From JANOYJ01 sp963792485 (GTDB lineage: Bacteria > Pseudomonadota > Alphaproteobacteria > Rhizobiales > Rhizobiaceae): DNA of 64,000 bases. Below, one piece after another: positions 1 to 8,953 of the stretch (position 1 is the first letter of the stretch; each line of letters begins with the position of its first letter). The notes below the pieces were generated by a model. The model ran no database searches, had not been told where the DNA came from, and was given only the letters and a program-made list of their open reading frames with translations. The translations under genes and the position numbers were made by a program. The DNA is taken from contig CAWBWL010000007.1 in the NCBI GenBank assembly GCA_963792485.1, forward strand, positions 310,001 through 374,000, in the 5' to 3' direction.

Positions 1-530
1 AACGGAAACCGCCTGCCCTCCGTTAGCTCGTGGGCGCCGGGATCAAGCGCCGCCGCCGCCGTCCAGAAGGCCCGCATGAACTCAATGCCGCCGCCCGGAT
101 AATCCCAGACATAAAATCCGATCTGCGCGCCTTTGCGCGCCACCCGTTTCATTTCGCAGAGCGCCTTTGCCTTGTCCGGCACAAAGTTCAGAACGAGACC
201 GGAAACGACCACGTCGCGGCTGGCGGAATCCACGGCCAGAGCCTGCGCATCGCCGATCTGGAACGAGACCGGCCCCTGCCCGGCATTTTGCCGCGCTTTG
301 GCGATGAAGCCTTCCGAAGGATCGATGGCATGGAGGCTTTTCGGCCCGCACTGCGCGAGGATCGCCGCCGTCAGCGCGCCGGTGCCGCAGCCGATTTCCA
401 GCCAGTCCAACCCATCGGGCGCATCCAGCCAGCTGAGAAACAGCGGCGCGATGCGGCGGCTCCAACGGCCCATATACAGGTCATAGCTGTCCCCGGCCTG
501 CCACGCGTCATGTCTGGAGGATTCTGCCAT
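1..530 (-). CDS. SAM-dependent class I methyltransferase, 3' end off the window
   Basis: The minus-strand frame from ATG 530 to the window edge is open and starts MAESSRHDAWQAGDSYD. It carries the SAM-binding motif I LEIGCGTGALTAAIL, an acidic strand-2 end (HAIDPSEGF) and a QIGDAQAL motif II, which is the layout of Methyltransf_11/25 enzymes. An AAGGGAG ribosome site lies just upstream of the ATG. The C-terminal part is missing because the gene runs off position 1. The substrate cannot be inferred; a small-molecule methyltransferase is most likely. No operon partner is visible. Confidence 0.85.
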   Translation of the reverse strand, partial: MAESSRHDAWQAGDSYDLYMGRWSRRIAPLFLSWLDAPDGLDWLEIGCGTGALTAAILAQCGPKSLHAIDPSEGFIAKARQNAGQGPVSFQIGDAQALAVDSASRDVVVSGLVLNFVPDKAKALCEMKRVARKGAQIGFYVWDYPGGGIEFMRAFWTAAAALDPGAHELTEGRRFP

Positions 531-634
531 GGCAGCGCTCCCTTGGACTCTTCGCCCCTTTCCCCGAAGGTTGGACTCAAACAGGAAAAAGATACCGCTG
601 CATCACCAGTCTGAGTGACGTGCGCCGGAATTTA

Positions 635-1189
635 TCAGCGCCGGATGAGCTCAGACACTTCGCGCAGCGTGACGCGGCGGTTGCGCCATTCCTCGTCCGG
701 AGTTGGGACGATGAGGAAGTCCTCGCCATAGCCGACCGTTTCCACATTGTAGCTTGGCACGCCGAAATAGCGCCGCAAATCGCGCTTGAGGGAAAAGGCG
801 CGGGCTTCCGACAGGCGCTGATTGCTGATGCGCGAGCCGACAGCGTCGGTGTGGCCCTCAATCAGGATCACCGCATCGGGTTCGCGGTCGAGCAGCTGGT
901 TGATGGCGTCGCCGATATTCTCGACCTTCCAGCGCTCGGAGCGCGGGATTTCGGCGGAGCCAAAGGCGAAATTAATGCCCTGAATGTCGATCGACGGCGC
1001 GATGCGGCGCATCTGGGGACGCCGCTTGAGCTGCTGGATCGTCACCCTGTCCTCCGGCGCGACCTCCACTTTCGGTGCGGCTTCGAGGCGGCGCAGGATC
1101 GTTCCGGCGCTCGGCGTCTCCTGCGCCGCCGCTGGTGCGGCGATCACCGCGGTGATGAGGGCGGCAAGGATCACGCGGCGTTTGGTCAT
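635..1189 (-). CDS. OmpA-family outer membrane/peptidoglycan-associated protein
   Basis: This 184-residue protein starts MTKRRVILAALITAV, a Sec signal peptide ending near AAPAAA-QE. The C-terminal half is an OmpA-like peptidoglycan-binding domain with INFAFGSAEI, a VILIEGHTDAVG core and the RNRRVTLRE end that is typical of the family. It probably sits in the periplasm and tethers to peptidoglycan. The frame is open further upstream, but ATG 1189 is chosen because it begins the signal peptide and is preceded by AGGGGAGA. The N-terminal region holds no beta-barrel, so it is a small soluble or peripheral form. Confidence 0.88.
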   Translation of the reverse strand: MTKRRVILAALITAVIAAPAAAQETPSAGTILRRLEAAPKVEVAPEDRVTIQQLKRRPQMRRIAPSIDIQGINFAFGSAEIPRSERWKVENIGDAINQLLDREPDAVILIEGHTDAVGSRISNQRLSEARAFSLKRDLRRYFGVPSYNVETVGYGEDFLIVPTPDEEWRNRRVTLREVSELIRR

Positions 1190-1278
1190 GGCAGATTCTC
1201 CCCTTGGATTTTCAGATCTGATTGAAAACGTAAACAAGGCAAGCTGAAGGCGCGATGAACGCCGTTTTGTGCTGTCAT

Positions 1279-1815
1279 TCACTCCCAAGCCGGGATTTTC
1301 TCGTCAAAACTTGCGACCGGCTCGAACCCGGCTCTTTGATACAGGGCGATCGCGCGCGGACTGTCGAGCGTGTTGGTTTCAATGCCAATGCGCTTCGGAT
1401 TATGCGCCCAGGCGGCAAAAATGGCCTCGGAAATGAAAAAGCGGCCAAGCCCGCGCCCCAGATAAAACGGCGTGAGGCCGAAATACTGGATGTGCACCAT
1501 GTCAGGTTTTTCCAGAAGATTCAGCTCAAAGAAGCCGGCGGGGCAGCCTTCGACATACAGCGCGAAAACCTCGGCCTTAGCCGGCGCAAGGACTGCGGCG
1601 AGATCATCATCTGCCGCATCCCGGCGCAGCGCCCAATGGTGCGGCTTGCCCACCTCCCGGTAGAGATAGCGGTAATAGCCCGGCGGAATGTCCGACAGGC
1701 GCATCAGCGCCAGGCGGAAGCCGGAGGGCGGCTGCTCGCGATGGGCCGGCATGCGCCGCATCTCAAGCCGGGTCACATGGACCGGCAGAAGCTTTGGCGG
1801 CTTGGCTTTGGCCAT
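1279..1815 (-). CDS. GNAT-family N-acetyltransferase
   Basis: The 178-residue protein contains the GNAT core: FALYVEGCPAGFFEL (beta 2-4), the acetyl-CoA loop YLGRGLGRFFISEAI (motif A, a variant of RxxGxG/A) and a C-terminal LYQRAGFEP. ATG 1815 lies 4 bases past the stop of the upstream sulfurtransferase gene, so the two are almost certainly cotranscribed, together with cysK. The acceptor substrate is unknown. Confidence 0.85.
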   Translation of the reverse strand: MAKAKPPKLLPVHVTRLEMRRMPAHREQPPSGFRLALMRLSDIPPGYYRYLYREVGKPHHWALRRDAADDDLAAVLAPAKAEVFALYVEGCPAGFFELNLLEKPDMVHIQYFGLTPFYLGRGLGRFFISEAIFAAWAHNPKRIGIETNTLDSPRAIALYQRAGFEPVASFDEKIPAWE

Positions 1816-1819
1816 GTGG

Positions 1820-2671
1820 CTAGTCCTTGCCGGTGACGACCGGCGTATCGCCTGGCAGGCCCCACTCGGCCCAGGAGCCGTCGTAGATTGTGTGATGCGG
1901 CGCATCCAGAGATGTGAGAGCCAGACTGACAAGCGCGGCTGACACGCCGGAGCCGCAGGTGGCGACAATTGGCGATGAAGGATCAACGCCTCTTTCAGTA
2001 AACAATGACTGCAAGTCCTTCAAATTCTTCAGCATTCCGTCTTCGACAATGTCCAGGAACGGGATCGACAGAGCGCCCGGCATATGGCCCGGCCGCAGAC
2101 CCGGACGCGGTTCCGGGGCATCGCCCGAAAACCGGGCGGCAGGGCGCGCATCGACGATTTGCGCGGATTTCGACTGAATGGAAGCGATCACATCGGCCCT
2201 TGACTTGATAGCAGAGGTGTTGAAGCGGGGTGTGAACACCTTCGGAGCATAGCGAGATCGCGCATCGGTAACCGGGAGGCCGGACACAACCCAAGCCGGC
2301 AACCCGCCATCGAGAATGAAGACGTTCTTTGCGCCCATCACTTTGAAATTCCACCATACCCGCGCGGCGGAAAACAGCCCTGCCCCGTCATAGACGACAA
2401 TTGTATCTGCGTCCGATATTCCCATCGCGCCAACGGTTTCGGCAAACTCCTCAGCGCCCAGCAGCATATGCGGCAGACCGGAGCTTGTGTCGGCGATGGC
2501 GTCAATGTCGAAAAACACCGCGCCTTCAATATGGGCGGCGGCGTACTCGGCTTTGCCATCGCGGTTTTGAGCTGGAAGATACCACGAACCGTCGACAATC
2601 CGCACATCCGTGCGGCCCAGCCGTTCATGCAGCCAATGCGGCGTGACCAGAAAGCGTGAGCGATCGGACAT
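1820..2671 (-). CDS. sseA: 3-mercaptopyruvate sulfurtransferase (two-domain rhodanese)
   Basis: 283 residues with two rhodanese modules. The catalytic loop is CGSGVSA with Cys239; the CG(S/T)GV(T/S)A loop is the mark of mercaptopyruvate sulfurtransferases, whereas thiosulfate-specific rhodaneses have CRxGx(R/T). The conserved DGSW and WNFKVMG segments of the inactive N-terminal domain are present. ATG 2671 is preferred over an in-frame TTG one codon earlier because AAGGAG is properly spaced from the ATG. The stop of cysK lies 9 bases upstream and the GNAT gene 4 bases downstream, giving a sulfur-metabolism operon. Confidence 0.92.
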   Translation of the reverse strand: MSDRSRFLVTPHWLHERLGRTDVRIVDGSWYLPAQNRDGKAEYAAAHIEGAVFFDIDAIADTSSGLPHMLLGAEEFAETVGAMGISDADTIVVYDGAGLFSAARVWWNFKVMGAKNVFILDGGLPAWVVSGLPVTDARSRYAPKVFTPRFNTSAIKSRADVIASIQSKSAQIVDARPAARFSGDAPEPRPGLRPGHMPGALSIPFLDIVEDGMLKNLKDLQSLFTERGVDPSSPIVATCGSGVSAALVSLALTSLDAPHHTIYDGSWAEWGLPGDTPVVTGKD

Positions 2672-2680
2672 CAAGTCTCC

Positions 2681-3715
2681 TTAAGCCACGGGCTCGAACG
2701 GCACCGCAATTTCGCTCTTCGCCTCCAGCCAGGCCGGAACCGGCAGTCCCTTCCCGCGCAAAAATTCCGGGTTGAACAGTTTTGACTGGTAGCGCGTGCC
2801 GTAATCGCACAGGATGGTGACGATGGAATGGCCGGGGCCAAGGTCGCGGGCAAGGCGAATTGCGCCCGCAATATTGATGCCGGATGAGCCGCCAAGGCAC
2901 AGGCCCTCTTCGCTCATCAGGTCAAAGACGATGGGAATGCCCTCCGCATCGCTGATCTGGTAGGAGAAAGTCCGGAGTGAAGCCATCCAGATTGGCCGTG
3001 ATGCGGCCTTGCCCTATGCCTTCGGTGATCGAGTAGCCTTCGGCCTTCAGTTCGCCAGTTGTGTAGTAGGAATAAGAGCGCAGGCCCCATGCGGATCGGC
3101 GAGCGCGATCTTGACGCCGCTATTGTGCGATTTCAGACCCATCCCCGTGCCCGCCAGCGTTCCGCCAGTGCCAACGGCCGAGACGAAGCCATCAACCTTG
3201 CCGTCCGTCTGCTTCCAGATTTCCTCGGCAGTGGTGGCGATGTGGCCGTCGCGGTTGGCGACATTGTCGAACTGGTTGGCCCAGACCGCGCCGTTCGGCT
3301 CAGTTTTGGCCAACTGCTCCGCAAGGCGGCCGGAGATTTTCACGTAATTGTTCGGGTTCTTGTATGGAACGGCGGGGACTTCGATCAGCTCGGCGCCCAG
3401 AAGCCGCAGCGCGTCCTTCTTTTCCTGCGACTGCGTATCCGGGATCACGATCACCGTGCGGTAGCCGAGCGCCTTGGCGACGAGCGTCAGGCCGATGCCA
3501 GTGTTTCCGGCCGTCCCCTCCACGATCACACCGCCCGGGCGCAACAACCCGCGCTGCTCGGCGTCGCGGATGATGAACAGCGCCGCCCGGTCTTTCACGG
3601 ATTGGCCGGGGTTCATGAACTCGGCCTTGCCGAATATTTCGCAACCCGTCAGATCCGAGGCGCGTTTCAGGCGGATGAGCGGCGTGTTGCCGATGGCGTC
3701 GAGGACAGATTGCAT
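2681..3715 (-). CDS. cysK: cysteine synthase A (frameshifted in this sequence)
   Basis: PLP-dependent O-acetylserine sulfhydrylase (sulfide + O-acetylserine to cysteine). The N-terminal 210 residues contain NPGQSVKDRA with the PLP lysine Lys41 and the phosphate loop GTAGNTG; the C-terminal 101 residues contain LCLGGSSGINIAGA. The two parts lie in different frames. Between about 3086 and 2964 the expected residues (YSYYTTGELKAEG, ITEGIGQGRITANLDG) are encoded one frame off, with one change at 3071-3086 and a compensating one at 2964-2972. Total length 1035 nt is a multiple of three, so about 35 residues are shifted and the ends agree. It is either a sequence error or a damaged gene. Confidence 0.85.
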
Positions 3716-3917
3716 GATTTTCCCGAAATATGACTTTGCAAAGGGTAAGGACGCCCTGCCCTCGCATCAAGCTGAAATATCGGCCATAGCAGTGGAAATC
3801 ACGGCGTTTTGCCCTAGATCGGTGATGGGATGAGAAAAATGGTTCTCCAACCAATCCAAACGCGATATGGCGGCGTAAATCGCGATGAACAAAGGCGGCT
3901 TGGTGGTACACGACTCT

Positions 3918-4565
3918 ATGAGAAACGCGCACTTTACATCTATGGATAATTTGCTGGCGAGTTATGTGGCGGGATCTCTCCCCGTTCCGCTGCAACATCT
4001 TGTCGGCGCGCATCTGGAAATCAAGGATGACAACCGCGCCTTTGTCGCCGGGCTTGAAGGGCTAGCAGGCGCCGCCATTGAGCATCAGGACGGCGTGCCG
4101 CTGCACAACAGCGATGTCCGACTGGCGGCGATCCTTGACGCGCCGGAGCTGGCTGACGCGCCGGTCCTGCCCGCACACAGCGACAAGGTTCTGCCTGGGG
4201 CGCTGGCTGGGCTTATCCCCTATTCTTCCGACACCATTCCCTGGCGCACCAAAATGCCCGGCTACAAGGAATGCGCGCTTGGCGTCATAGACGGGTGCGA
4301 AGTCAATCTGCTCTGGATCCGTCCGGGCCGCAAAATGCCAGACCACACCCATGAAGGCTCGGAGATCACGCTTGTGCTTGACGGCGCGTTTTCTGACGCC
4401 AATGGCCGCTATGGCCGCGGCGATATTGCGCTGGCGGATGAGAATATCGACCACAGCCCGGTTGCGGAAAATGACCGTCCCTGCATCTGCCTTGCCATCA
4501 CCGACGCTCCGTTGCGCCTGACTGGCTCGTACCGGCAGATATTTTCGGACTTTATCGGAAGATGA
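3918..4565 (+). CDS. ChrR-like cupin protein (anti-sigma factor homologue with degenerate zinc site)
   Basis: 215 residues resembling ChrR, the zinc-dependent anti-sigma factor of RpoE-type ECF sigma factors. The N-terminal segment DNLLASYVAGSLPVPLQ matches the ChrR anti-sigma domain; the C-terminal cupin has DHTHEGSE and a later GDIALADENIDHSP. In ChrR the zinc ligands are two His and a CxxC pair. Here the His residues (5 and 32) are kept, but the Cys positions are Lys36 and Asn39. No sigma gene lies next to it. ATG 3918 is chosen because it aligns with the ChrR N-terminus; an upstream in-frame ATG at 3885 is possible. Its TGA overlaps the ATG of the SDR gene, so the two are translationally coupled. 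Confidence 0.8.
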   Translation: MRNAHFTSMDNLLASYVAGSLPVPLQHLVGAHLEIKDDNRAFVAGLEGLAGAAIEHQDGVPLHNSDVRLAAILDAPELADAPVLPAHSDKVLPGALAGLIPYSSDTIPWRTKMPGYKECALGVIDGCEVNLLWIRPGRKMPDHTHEGSEITLVLDGAFSDANGRYGRGDIALADENIDHSPVAENDRPCICLAITDAPLRLTGSYRQIFSDFIGR

Positions 4566-5346
4566 CACTCTACCGCGCCAAGCCGGAAGATGGCGCGGTG
4601 TGGGTGACCGGCGCGTCTTCCGGCATAGGCCGCGAGCTGGCGTTGGAATTGCCGCACGCGGCTGGCAGGTGGCGGCTACTGCGCGCAGCGCCGACAAACT
4701 GGAAGAGCTGGAGCGTCTCTCCTCCGCTTTCTCGGGAAGCATTCACAGCTTCCCAGCAGACGTGACGGATGTAAATGCAATGGCTGCCACGGTCGCCGCA
4801 ATTATGGGCAAGCTCGGCGGCGTGTCGCTCGCCATTTTCAACGCTGGTAATTATTGGCCAGCAAGCGGCGACCGGCTGAGCATACAAAAATTCGTAGACA
4901 CTTACGCAATCAATGTGATGGGCCAGGTCAACGGCATCGTTCCCATCGTCGACCATATGAAGGCAAAGGGAAGCGGGCATGTGATGATTGTTGCTTCAGT
5001 ATCCGGCTATTCCGGCCTGCCAATGGCGTCGGCCTATGGCGCGTCCAAGGCGGCGCTGATCAATATGGCGGAGGCGTTGAAGTTTGACTTCGACCGAATG
5101 AATATCCGCATCCAGATCGTCAATCCGGGCTTCATCGAGACGCCGCTGACCGAGAAGAACACGTTCAAAATGCCCGCGCTGATGCCGGTTGACAAGGCTG
5201 TGCGCCGCATCATTGACGGCATTTCGACCGGTGGGTTTGAGCTGACCTTTCCGAGACGCTTTACGTATTTCCTCAAATTTCTACGGATGCTGCCCTACCC
5301 GGTCTATTTCTGGTTCATGAAACAGGCGACCGGAACCAAGCCCTAG
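4562..5346 (+). CDS. short-chain dehydrogenase/reductase (frameshifted in this sequence)
   Basis: Classical SDR: cofactor loop TGASSGIGRELALEL in the first frame, then AARGWQVAATARSADKL, NAGNYWPA, the catalytic Ser in VASVSGYSG, and YGASK in the second frame. One base is missing near 4650 (expected TTGGCCGCA, seen TTGCCGCA); the span of 785 nt is one short of a whole number of codons, giving 261 residues when repaired. The start overlaps the ChrR-like stop (ATGA). SDR genes are common partners of chrR loci. The stop overlaps that of the convergent MFS gene in a shared CTAG. Confidence 0.83.
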
Positions 5347-6653
5347 GTGGCGGCCTCGATTTGACTGCGGGTTTCATCCTGAGCGGCGCGGTCAATTGGA
5401 AAATTCCACATGAGCATAATGGCGATGAGCTTTAACGCGACCGGCGCCCAGGCGTACAGCGCTGCCAATGTGAACAATGCGGAAGGGTCGCCGGTATTGA
5501 GCGCATTCGGGTTAAACCCGGCATATTCGAGAATTGGAAACACCACTCCTACACCCAAGGCCAAAGACAACTTGGTCGAAAGGCTCCACGCCGCAAAATA
5601 AAGACCGGAGCGCTGTTCGCCGCTCTGCAGCGTATCGATATCGATCACATCGGCCTGAATGGAAGCGGGCAGCGACAAGTCGAAACCGAGCGTAAGGCCG
5701 GTGACGATTGAAATCACTGCGAAGTAAGGCACATCGCCCGGACCCAGCAGCGGGGCGAAGGCAAATGCGAGGCAAGTAACGAGCATCGCCCAGCACCAGG
5801 CCCGGTGCTTGCCGAGCCGCTTTGCAAGATAAAGCGCCAGCGGAACACCGGCAATGCCGCACGCGAAATACAGGAACAATAACGGGCCGCGCATGGCTTC
5901 GGCCTTCAAGACGCTCGAAACAAAATACAGGAACAGCGTTGCGGGAATTCCGTTCGCCAATCCGTTGAGGAAAAACGCCGCTATCAGGCGCATGAAGGGC
6001 CGGTTGGCTGACAGCGCCTTCAGGCCGGGCAGAAATGCAATGCGGGTTTTAGTGTAATTGAGGGGCTCCGGCACGCGCCACACGGCAAACAGACCAAGCA
6101 TTGGCAGCGCGATCGCCACAAATATCGCCATGGCTGCAAGGCCGTGAACACCCGTGCTGGAGGCAACGCCAATTGAAAACGGCAGCGCAATAGCCACCAG
6201 CGTACCCACAAGCGTCAGGCTTTCGCGATAGCCGGCAATACGCGAGCGCGCGTCATAGCCGCCCTCAAGTTCAGCCCCCCAAGCGGAATACGGCACCAGC
6301 GCCATCGTCTGGCCGATGGACAGGACCGAACCCCAGATGATCAGATGAGCCGGTCCCGGATTGTCCGGCGGCCAGAACAGCATCCATGCAGCGAGCGCGG
6401 TCACGGGCAATGAGAGCGCAAACATGGCGCGCCTGCGGCCAAAGGCGGGCTGCCAGCGGTCGGACATAATTCCGATCAGCGGATCGTTCAGCGCATCAAA
6501 AATGCGGACAAACAAGAGCGCTGCGCCGACGGAGGCGAGTGAAAGGCCGAGCGTTTCGGAATAGAAGGTCGGGACCAGCACATAGAGAGGAAGGGTCAGC
6601 GCCGCGAGCGGCAGTGCGGGCAAGGCGTAGGCGACAAGCGTGGAGCGCTGCAT
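5343..6653 (-). CDS. MFS transporter, GPH (MelB-like) type
   Basis: About 436 residues with 12 predicted membrane segments. The loop after helix 2, FVRIFDALNDPLIGIMSDR, is the signature of the glycoside-pentoside-hexuronide:cation symporter family; the central loop and a helix near ADVIDIDTLQSGEQRSG also match it. ATG 6653 is taken because it begins right before the first helix and has GGAA upstream; an in-frame ATG at 6710 would add 19 polar residues. The substrate is unknown. It is convergent with the SDR gene and unrelated to the divergent hydrolase. Confidence 0.85.
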   Translation of the reverse strand: MQRSTLVAYALPALPLAALTLPLYVLVPTFYSETLGLSLASVGAALLFVRIFDALNDPLIGIMSDRWQPAFGRRRAMFALSLPVTALAAWMLFWPPDNPGPAHLIIWGSVLSIGQTMALVPYSAWGAELEGGYDARSRIAGYRESLTLVGTLVAIALPFSIGVASSTGVHGLAAMAIFVAIALPMLGLFAVWRVPEPLNYTKTRIAFLPGLKALSANRPFMRLIAAFFLNGLANGIPATLFLYFVSSVLKAEAMRGPLLFLYFACGIAGVPLALYLAKRLGKHRAWCWAMLVTCLAFAFAPLLGPGDVPYFAVISIVTGLTLGFDLSLPASIQADVIDIDTLQSGEQRSGLYFAAWSLSTKLSLALGVGVVFPILEYAGFNPNALNTGDPSALFTLAALYAWAPVALKLIAIMLMWNFPIDRAAQDETRSQIEAAT

Positions 6654-6788
6654 GATCAATTCCGGTTCGGCGTCTTTACGCTTGTCACCCGAAACAAGTT
6701 CACAAGCCATCCACTGGACAAATGCCGATCAGCATTGCACCCGCGCCCGCCATCTCTTACCATTACGTCAAAACAAAATGCGGGGGTG

Positions 6789-7766
6789 ATGGCGGTGCGG
6801 CGGATGCTCTATGGATTTCTGATTGTGATGATTGCGCTTGGCGGCATGTTTGCGCTTGGCCCGCGCGAGCCTGCGGACACGACGGTGCGGTTTGATCCTG
6901 CCAGCATCGGCGCCGAACCGGATGCCTATCTTGCCAAGGCGGAGGCGGACATTGCGGGCATTCGCGACGGGCTGCAGAAGGAAATCATCTGGGCGTTTCC
7001 AAACTCGAAGGCCAAGACAAAGCTTGCCGTCGTCTACATCCATGGCTTCTCCGCCTCAAAGGGGGAAATACGGCCCGTTCCGGACAAGATTGCGGCGGCG
7101 CTGGGCGCCAATCTCTATTACACGCGGCTCACCGGGCACGGGCAGAACGGTCAGGCCATGGCGGTTGCCACGGTCAATAACTGGGTCAATGACTTCGCCG
7201 AGGCCATCGCCATCGGGCGGATGATCGGCGAAAAGGTGATCATCATCGCCACGTCCACCGGCGCAGGCTTGTCGACATGGGCGGCTGCGCAGCCTGATTT
7301 GTCGAAAGACGTGGCTGCGATGATTTTTGTCTCGCCAAACTATGGCGTGCAGGCGCCGGGCTCGTTTCTGCTTGACCTGCCATGGGGACGCCAGCTTGCC
7401 AATCTCATTGTCGGCCCCGAGCGGGAATTCACGCCGGTGAACGCGGCGCATGGCACATTCTGGACGCCGAAATATCCAACCAATGCGATCCTGCCAATGT
7501 CGGCTCAAACCAAGCTGGCGCGGGACGCGCGGGTCGAGGATATCAAGATACCGACGCTGTTTGTTTTTGCCGAAACCGACAAGGTTGTGCGCCCGGACCT
7601 TACCAAAGAGCGAATTGCGCGCTGGGGCGGCAAGACTGAAACGTTGATTGTCGAGAAGCCGGATGATCCCTATCAGCATGTTGTGGCGGGCGATGCGCTC
7701 TCGCCCAACAAGACGGAGGAAGTGGCCGAAAAGTCACGTGCCTTTATCCAGTCGCTGGGGCTTTGA
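6789..7766 (+). CDS. alpha/beta hydrolase, membrane-anchored
   Basis: 325 residues with an N-terminal signal anchor (MLYGFLIVMIALGGMFALG), then an alpha/beta hydrolase fold: VVYIHGFSASKGEI (oxyanion loop), the nucleophile elbow IIIATSTGAGLS with a serine in a TSTGAG context instead of the usual GxSxG, FVFAETDKVV (acid) and PYQHVVAGD (histidine). A lipase or esterase role facing the periplasm is likely but not proven. ATG 6789 is chosen for its GGGGG ribosome site and position before the anchor. Its 3' end overlaps the convergent MFS gene by 23 bases. Confidence 0.82.
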   Translation: MAVRRMLYGFLIVMIALGGMFALGPREPADTTVRFDPASIGAEPDAYLAKAEADIAGIRDGLQKEIIWAFPNSKAKTKLAVVYIHGFSASKGEIRPVPDKIAAALGANLYYTRLTGHGQNGQAMAVATVNNWVNDFAEAIAIGRMIGEKVIIIATSTGAGLSTWAAAQPDLSKDVAAMIFVSPNYGVQAPGSFLLDLPWGRQLANLIVGPEREFTPVNAAHGTFWTPKYPTNAILPMSAQTKLARDARVEDIKIPTLFVFAETDKVVRPDLTKERIARWGGKTETLIVEKPDDPYQHVVAGDALSPNKTEEVAEKSRAFIQSLGL

Positions 7767-8940
7767 CAGCGTCCTGCGAGAAGGCGAAGATGGCAAGCGC
7801 TGCAATGAGAAGAACCGCGTAGAAGCCGAACAGAGCTTGATAGGCAGCTTGCGGATTTGCCGGATCGGTGAAGGCCGTGACGAGCGCGCCGGTCAGGAAT
7901 TGCATGATGCCGACGCCCATAATGTTGAAAAAATTCATCATGGTCACGCCGCGCCCGACGAGGTCCGGCGGCAGGAAGGAGCGGCCATGCGCCATCTGGA
8001 TCGCGTAGCTTGCGCCGAACAGGCCTATGCAGACCATCGCAACCGTCACCGCGACCAATCCTGATTGCGGCAGAGCGGCGAGGAAAATCAGCGCGGCGAG
8101 CGAAATCAGATTGCCGCCGAAGATCACCCATTTGATTGAGCCTAACCAGCGGTCCATCGGGCCATAGAGCAGGCTGCCGGAAATCATGCCGAGCGCCATG
8201 ACGAGCGTGACGCTGCCAATGCCAGCTGCATCGGCCAGGTAGACATCATGAAGGAATGGGCCTGCCCACAGACCGCGTATGCCGGCGACAGGCGTGTAGG
8301 AGATCGCCATCATCGGAAACAGCGGCCAGAAGCGCGGATCCCTGAACAGCCGCGCATAGCCGGACAGCCCTGCCCCCTGGTGATGTGGAGCCGTTTGCGG
8401 ATCACGCACGGAAATGAAAATGGTGAGCGCAATTATGGCCGACAAGATGCCAAGCCCGGCGATGACCCAACGCCAGCCAAATGCTTCGGAGGCTGCGGCC
8501 AGAGGCGAGGCGCTGAAGACATTGCCGCTCATGCCGAAGGCCAGGAGCGCGGAGGAGAGGAGCGCAAAGCGCGCGGCGGGAAATGAGCGGGCGAAAATGA
8601 AATAGGACGCCATCAGCACCGGCGCACAGGCAATGCCGAACAGTCCCATGGCGAGAATGATCTCGAGCGGCGTGCGCGCCATCGCAAACAGCAGGCCGCC
8701 GCTTGCGGCAAACACGCCGAAGATGAGCGAAGCGGTGCGGCGCGGGCCGTAACGGTCGAGCGCGACGCCGACCACGAACTGCATGAGCCCGAAGGTAATG
8801 AAGAAGCCGCCGGAGGCGAGCGCGAGATCTGATTTGGTGGCGCCAAGCTCCACGATCAGCGCCGGGGAGAGAACGGCGAGAAACGACCGGAAAAACTGCG
8901 AGAGCACATAACAGAGCGAAAGCGCAGCAATTCCGGCCAT
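7744..8940 (-). CDS. MFS transporter (MFS_1)
   Basis: 398 residues, strongly hydrophobic, with 12 likely membrane helices and the MFS motif A form GVALDRYGPRRTASL between helices 2 and 3. The N-terminus MAGIAALSLCYVLSQFFRSFLAVLSP begins directly in the first helix. The gene begins 13 bases after the rhlE stop on the same strand, so it may be read through from rhlE. No substrate can be assigned. Confidence 0.87.
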   Translation of the reverse strand: MAGIAALSLCYVLSQFFRSFLAVLSPALIVELGATKSDLALASGGFFITFGLMQFVVGVALDRYGPRRTASLIFGVFAASGGLLFAMARTPLEIILAMGLFGIACAPVLMASYFIFARSFPAARFALLSSALLAFGMSGNVFSASPLAAASEAFGWRWVIAGLGILSAIIALTIFISVRDPQTAPHHQGAGLSGYARLFRDPRFWPLFPMMAISYTPVAGIRGLWAGPFLHDVYLADAAGIGSVTLVMALGMISGSLLYGPMDRWLGSIKWVIFGGNLISLAALIFLAALPQSGLVAVTVAMVCIGLFGASYAIQMAHGRSFLPPDLVGRGVTMMNFFNIMGVGIMQFLTGALVTAFTDPANPQAAYQALFGFYAVLLIAALAIFAFSQDAVKAPATG

Positions 8941-8953
8941 TTAGCGTCTTGTC

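Noticed and set aside
3300..4013. 237-codon minus-strand open frame
   Set aside because: It overlaps the well-supported cysK frame and the ChrR-like gene; Arg/His-rich composition is typical for a shadow frame.
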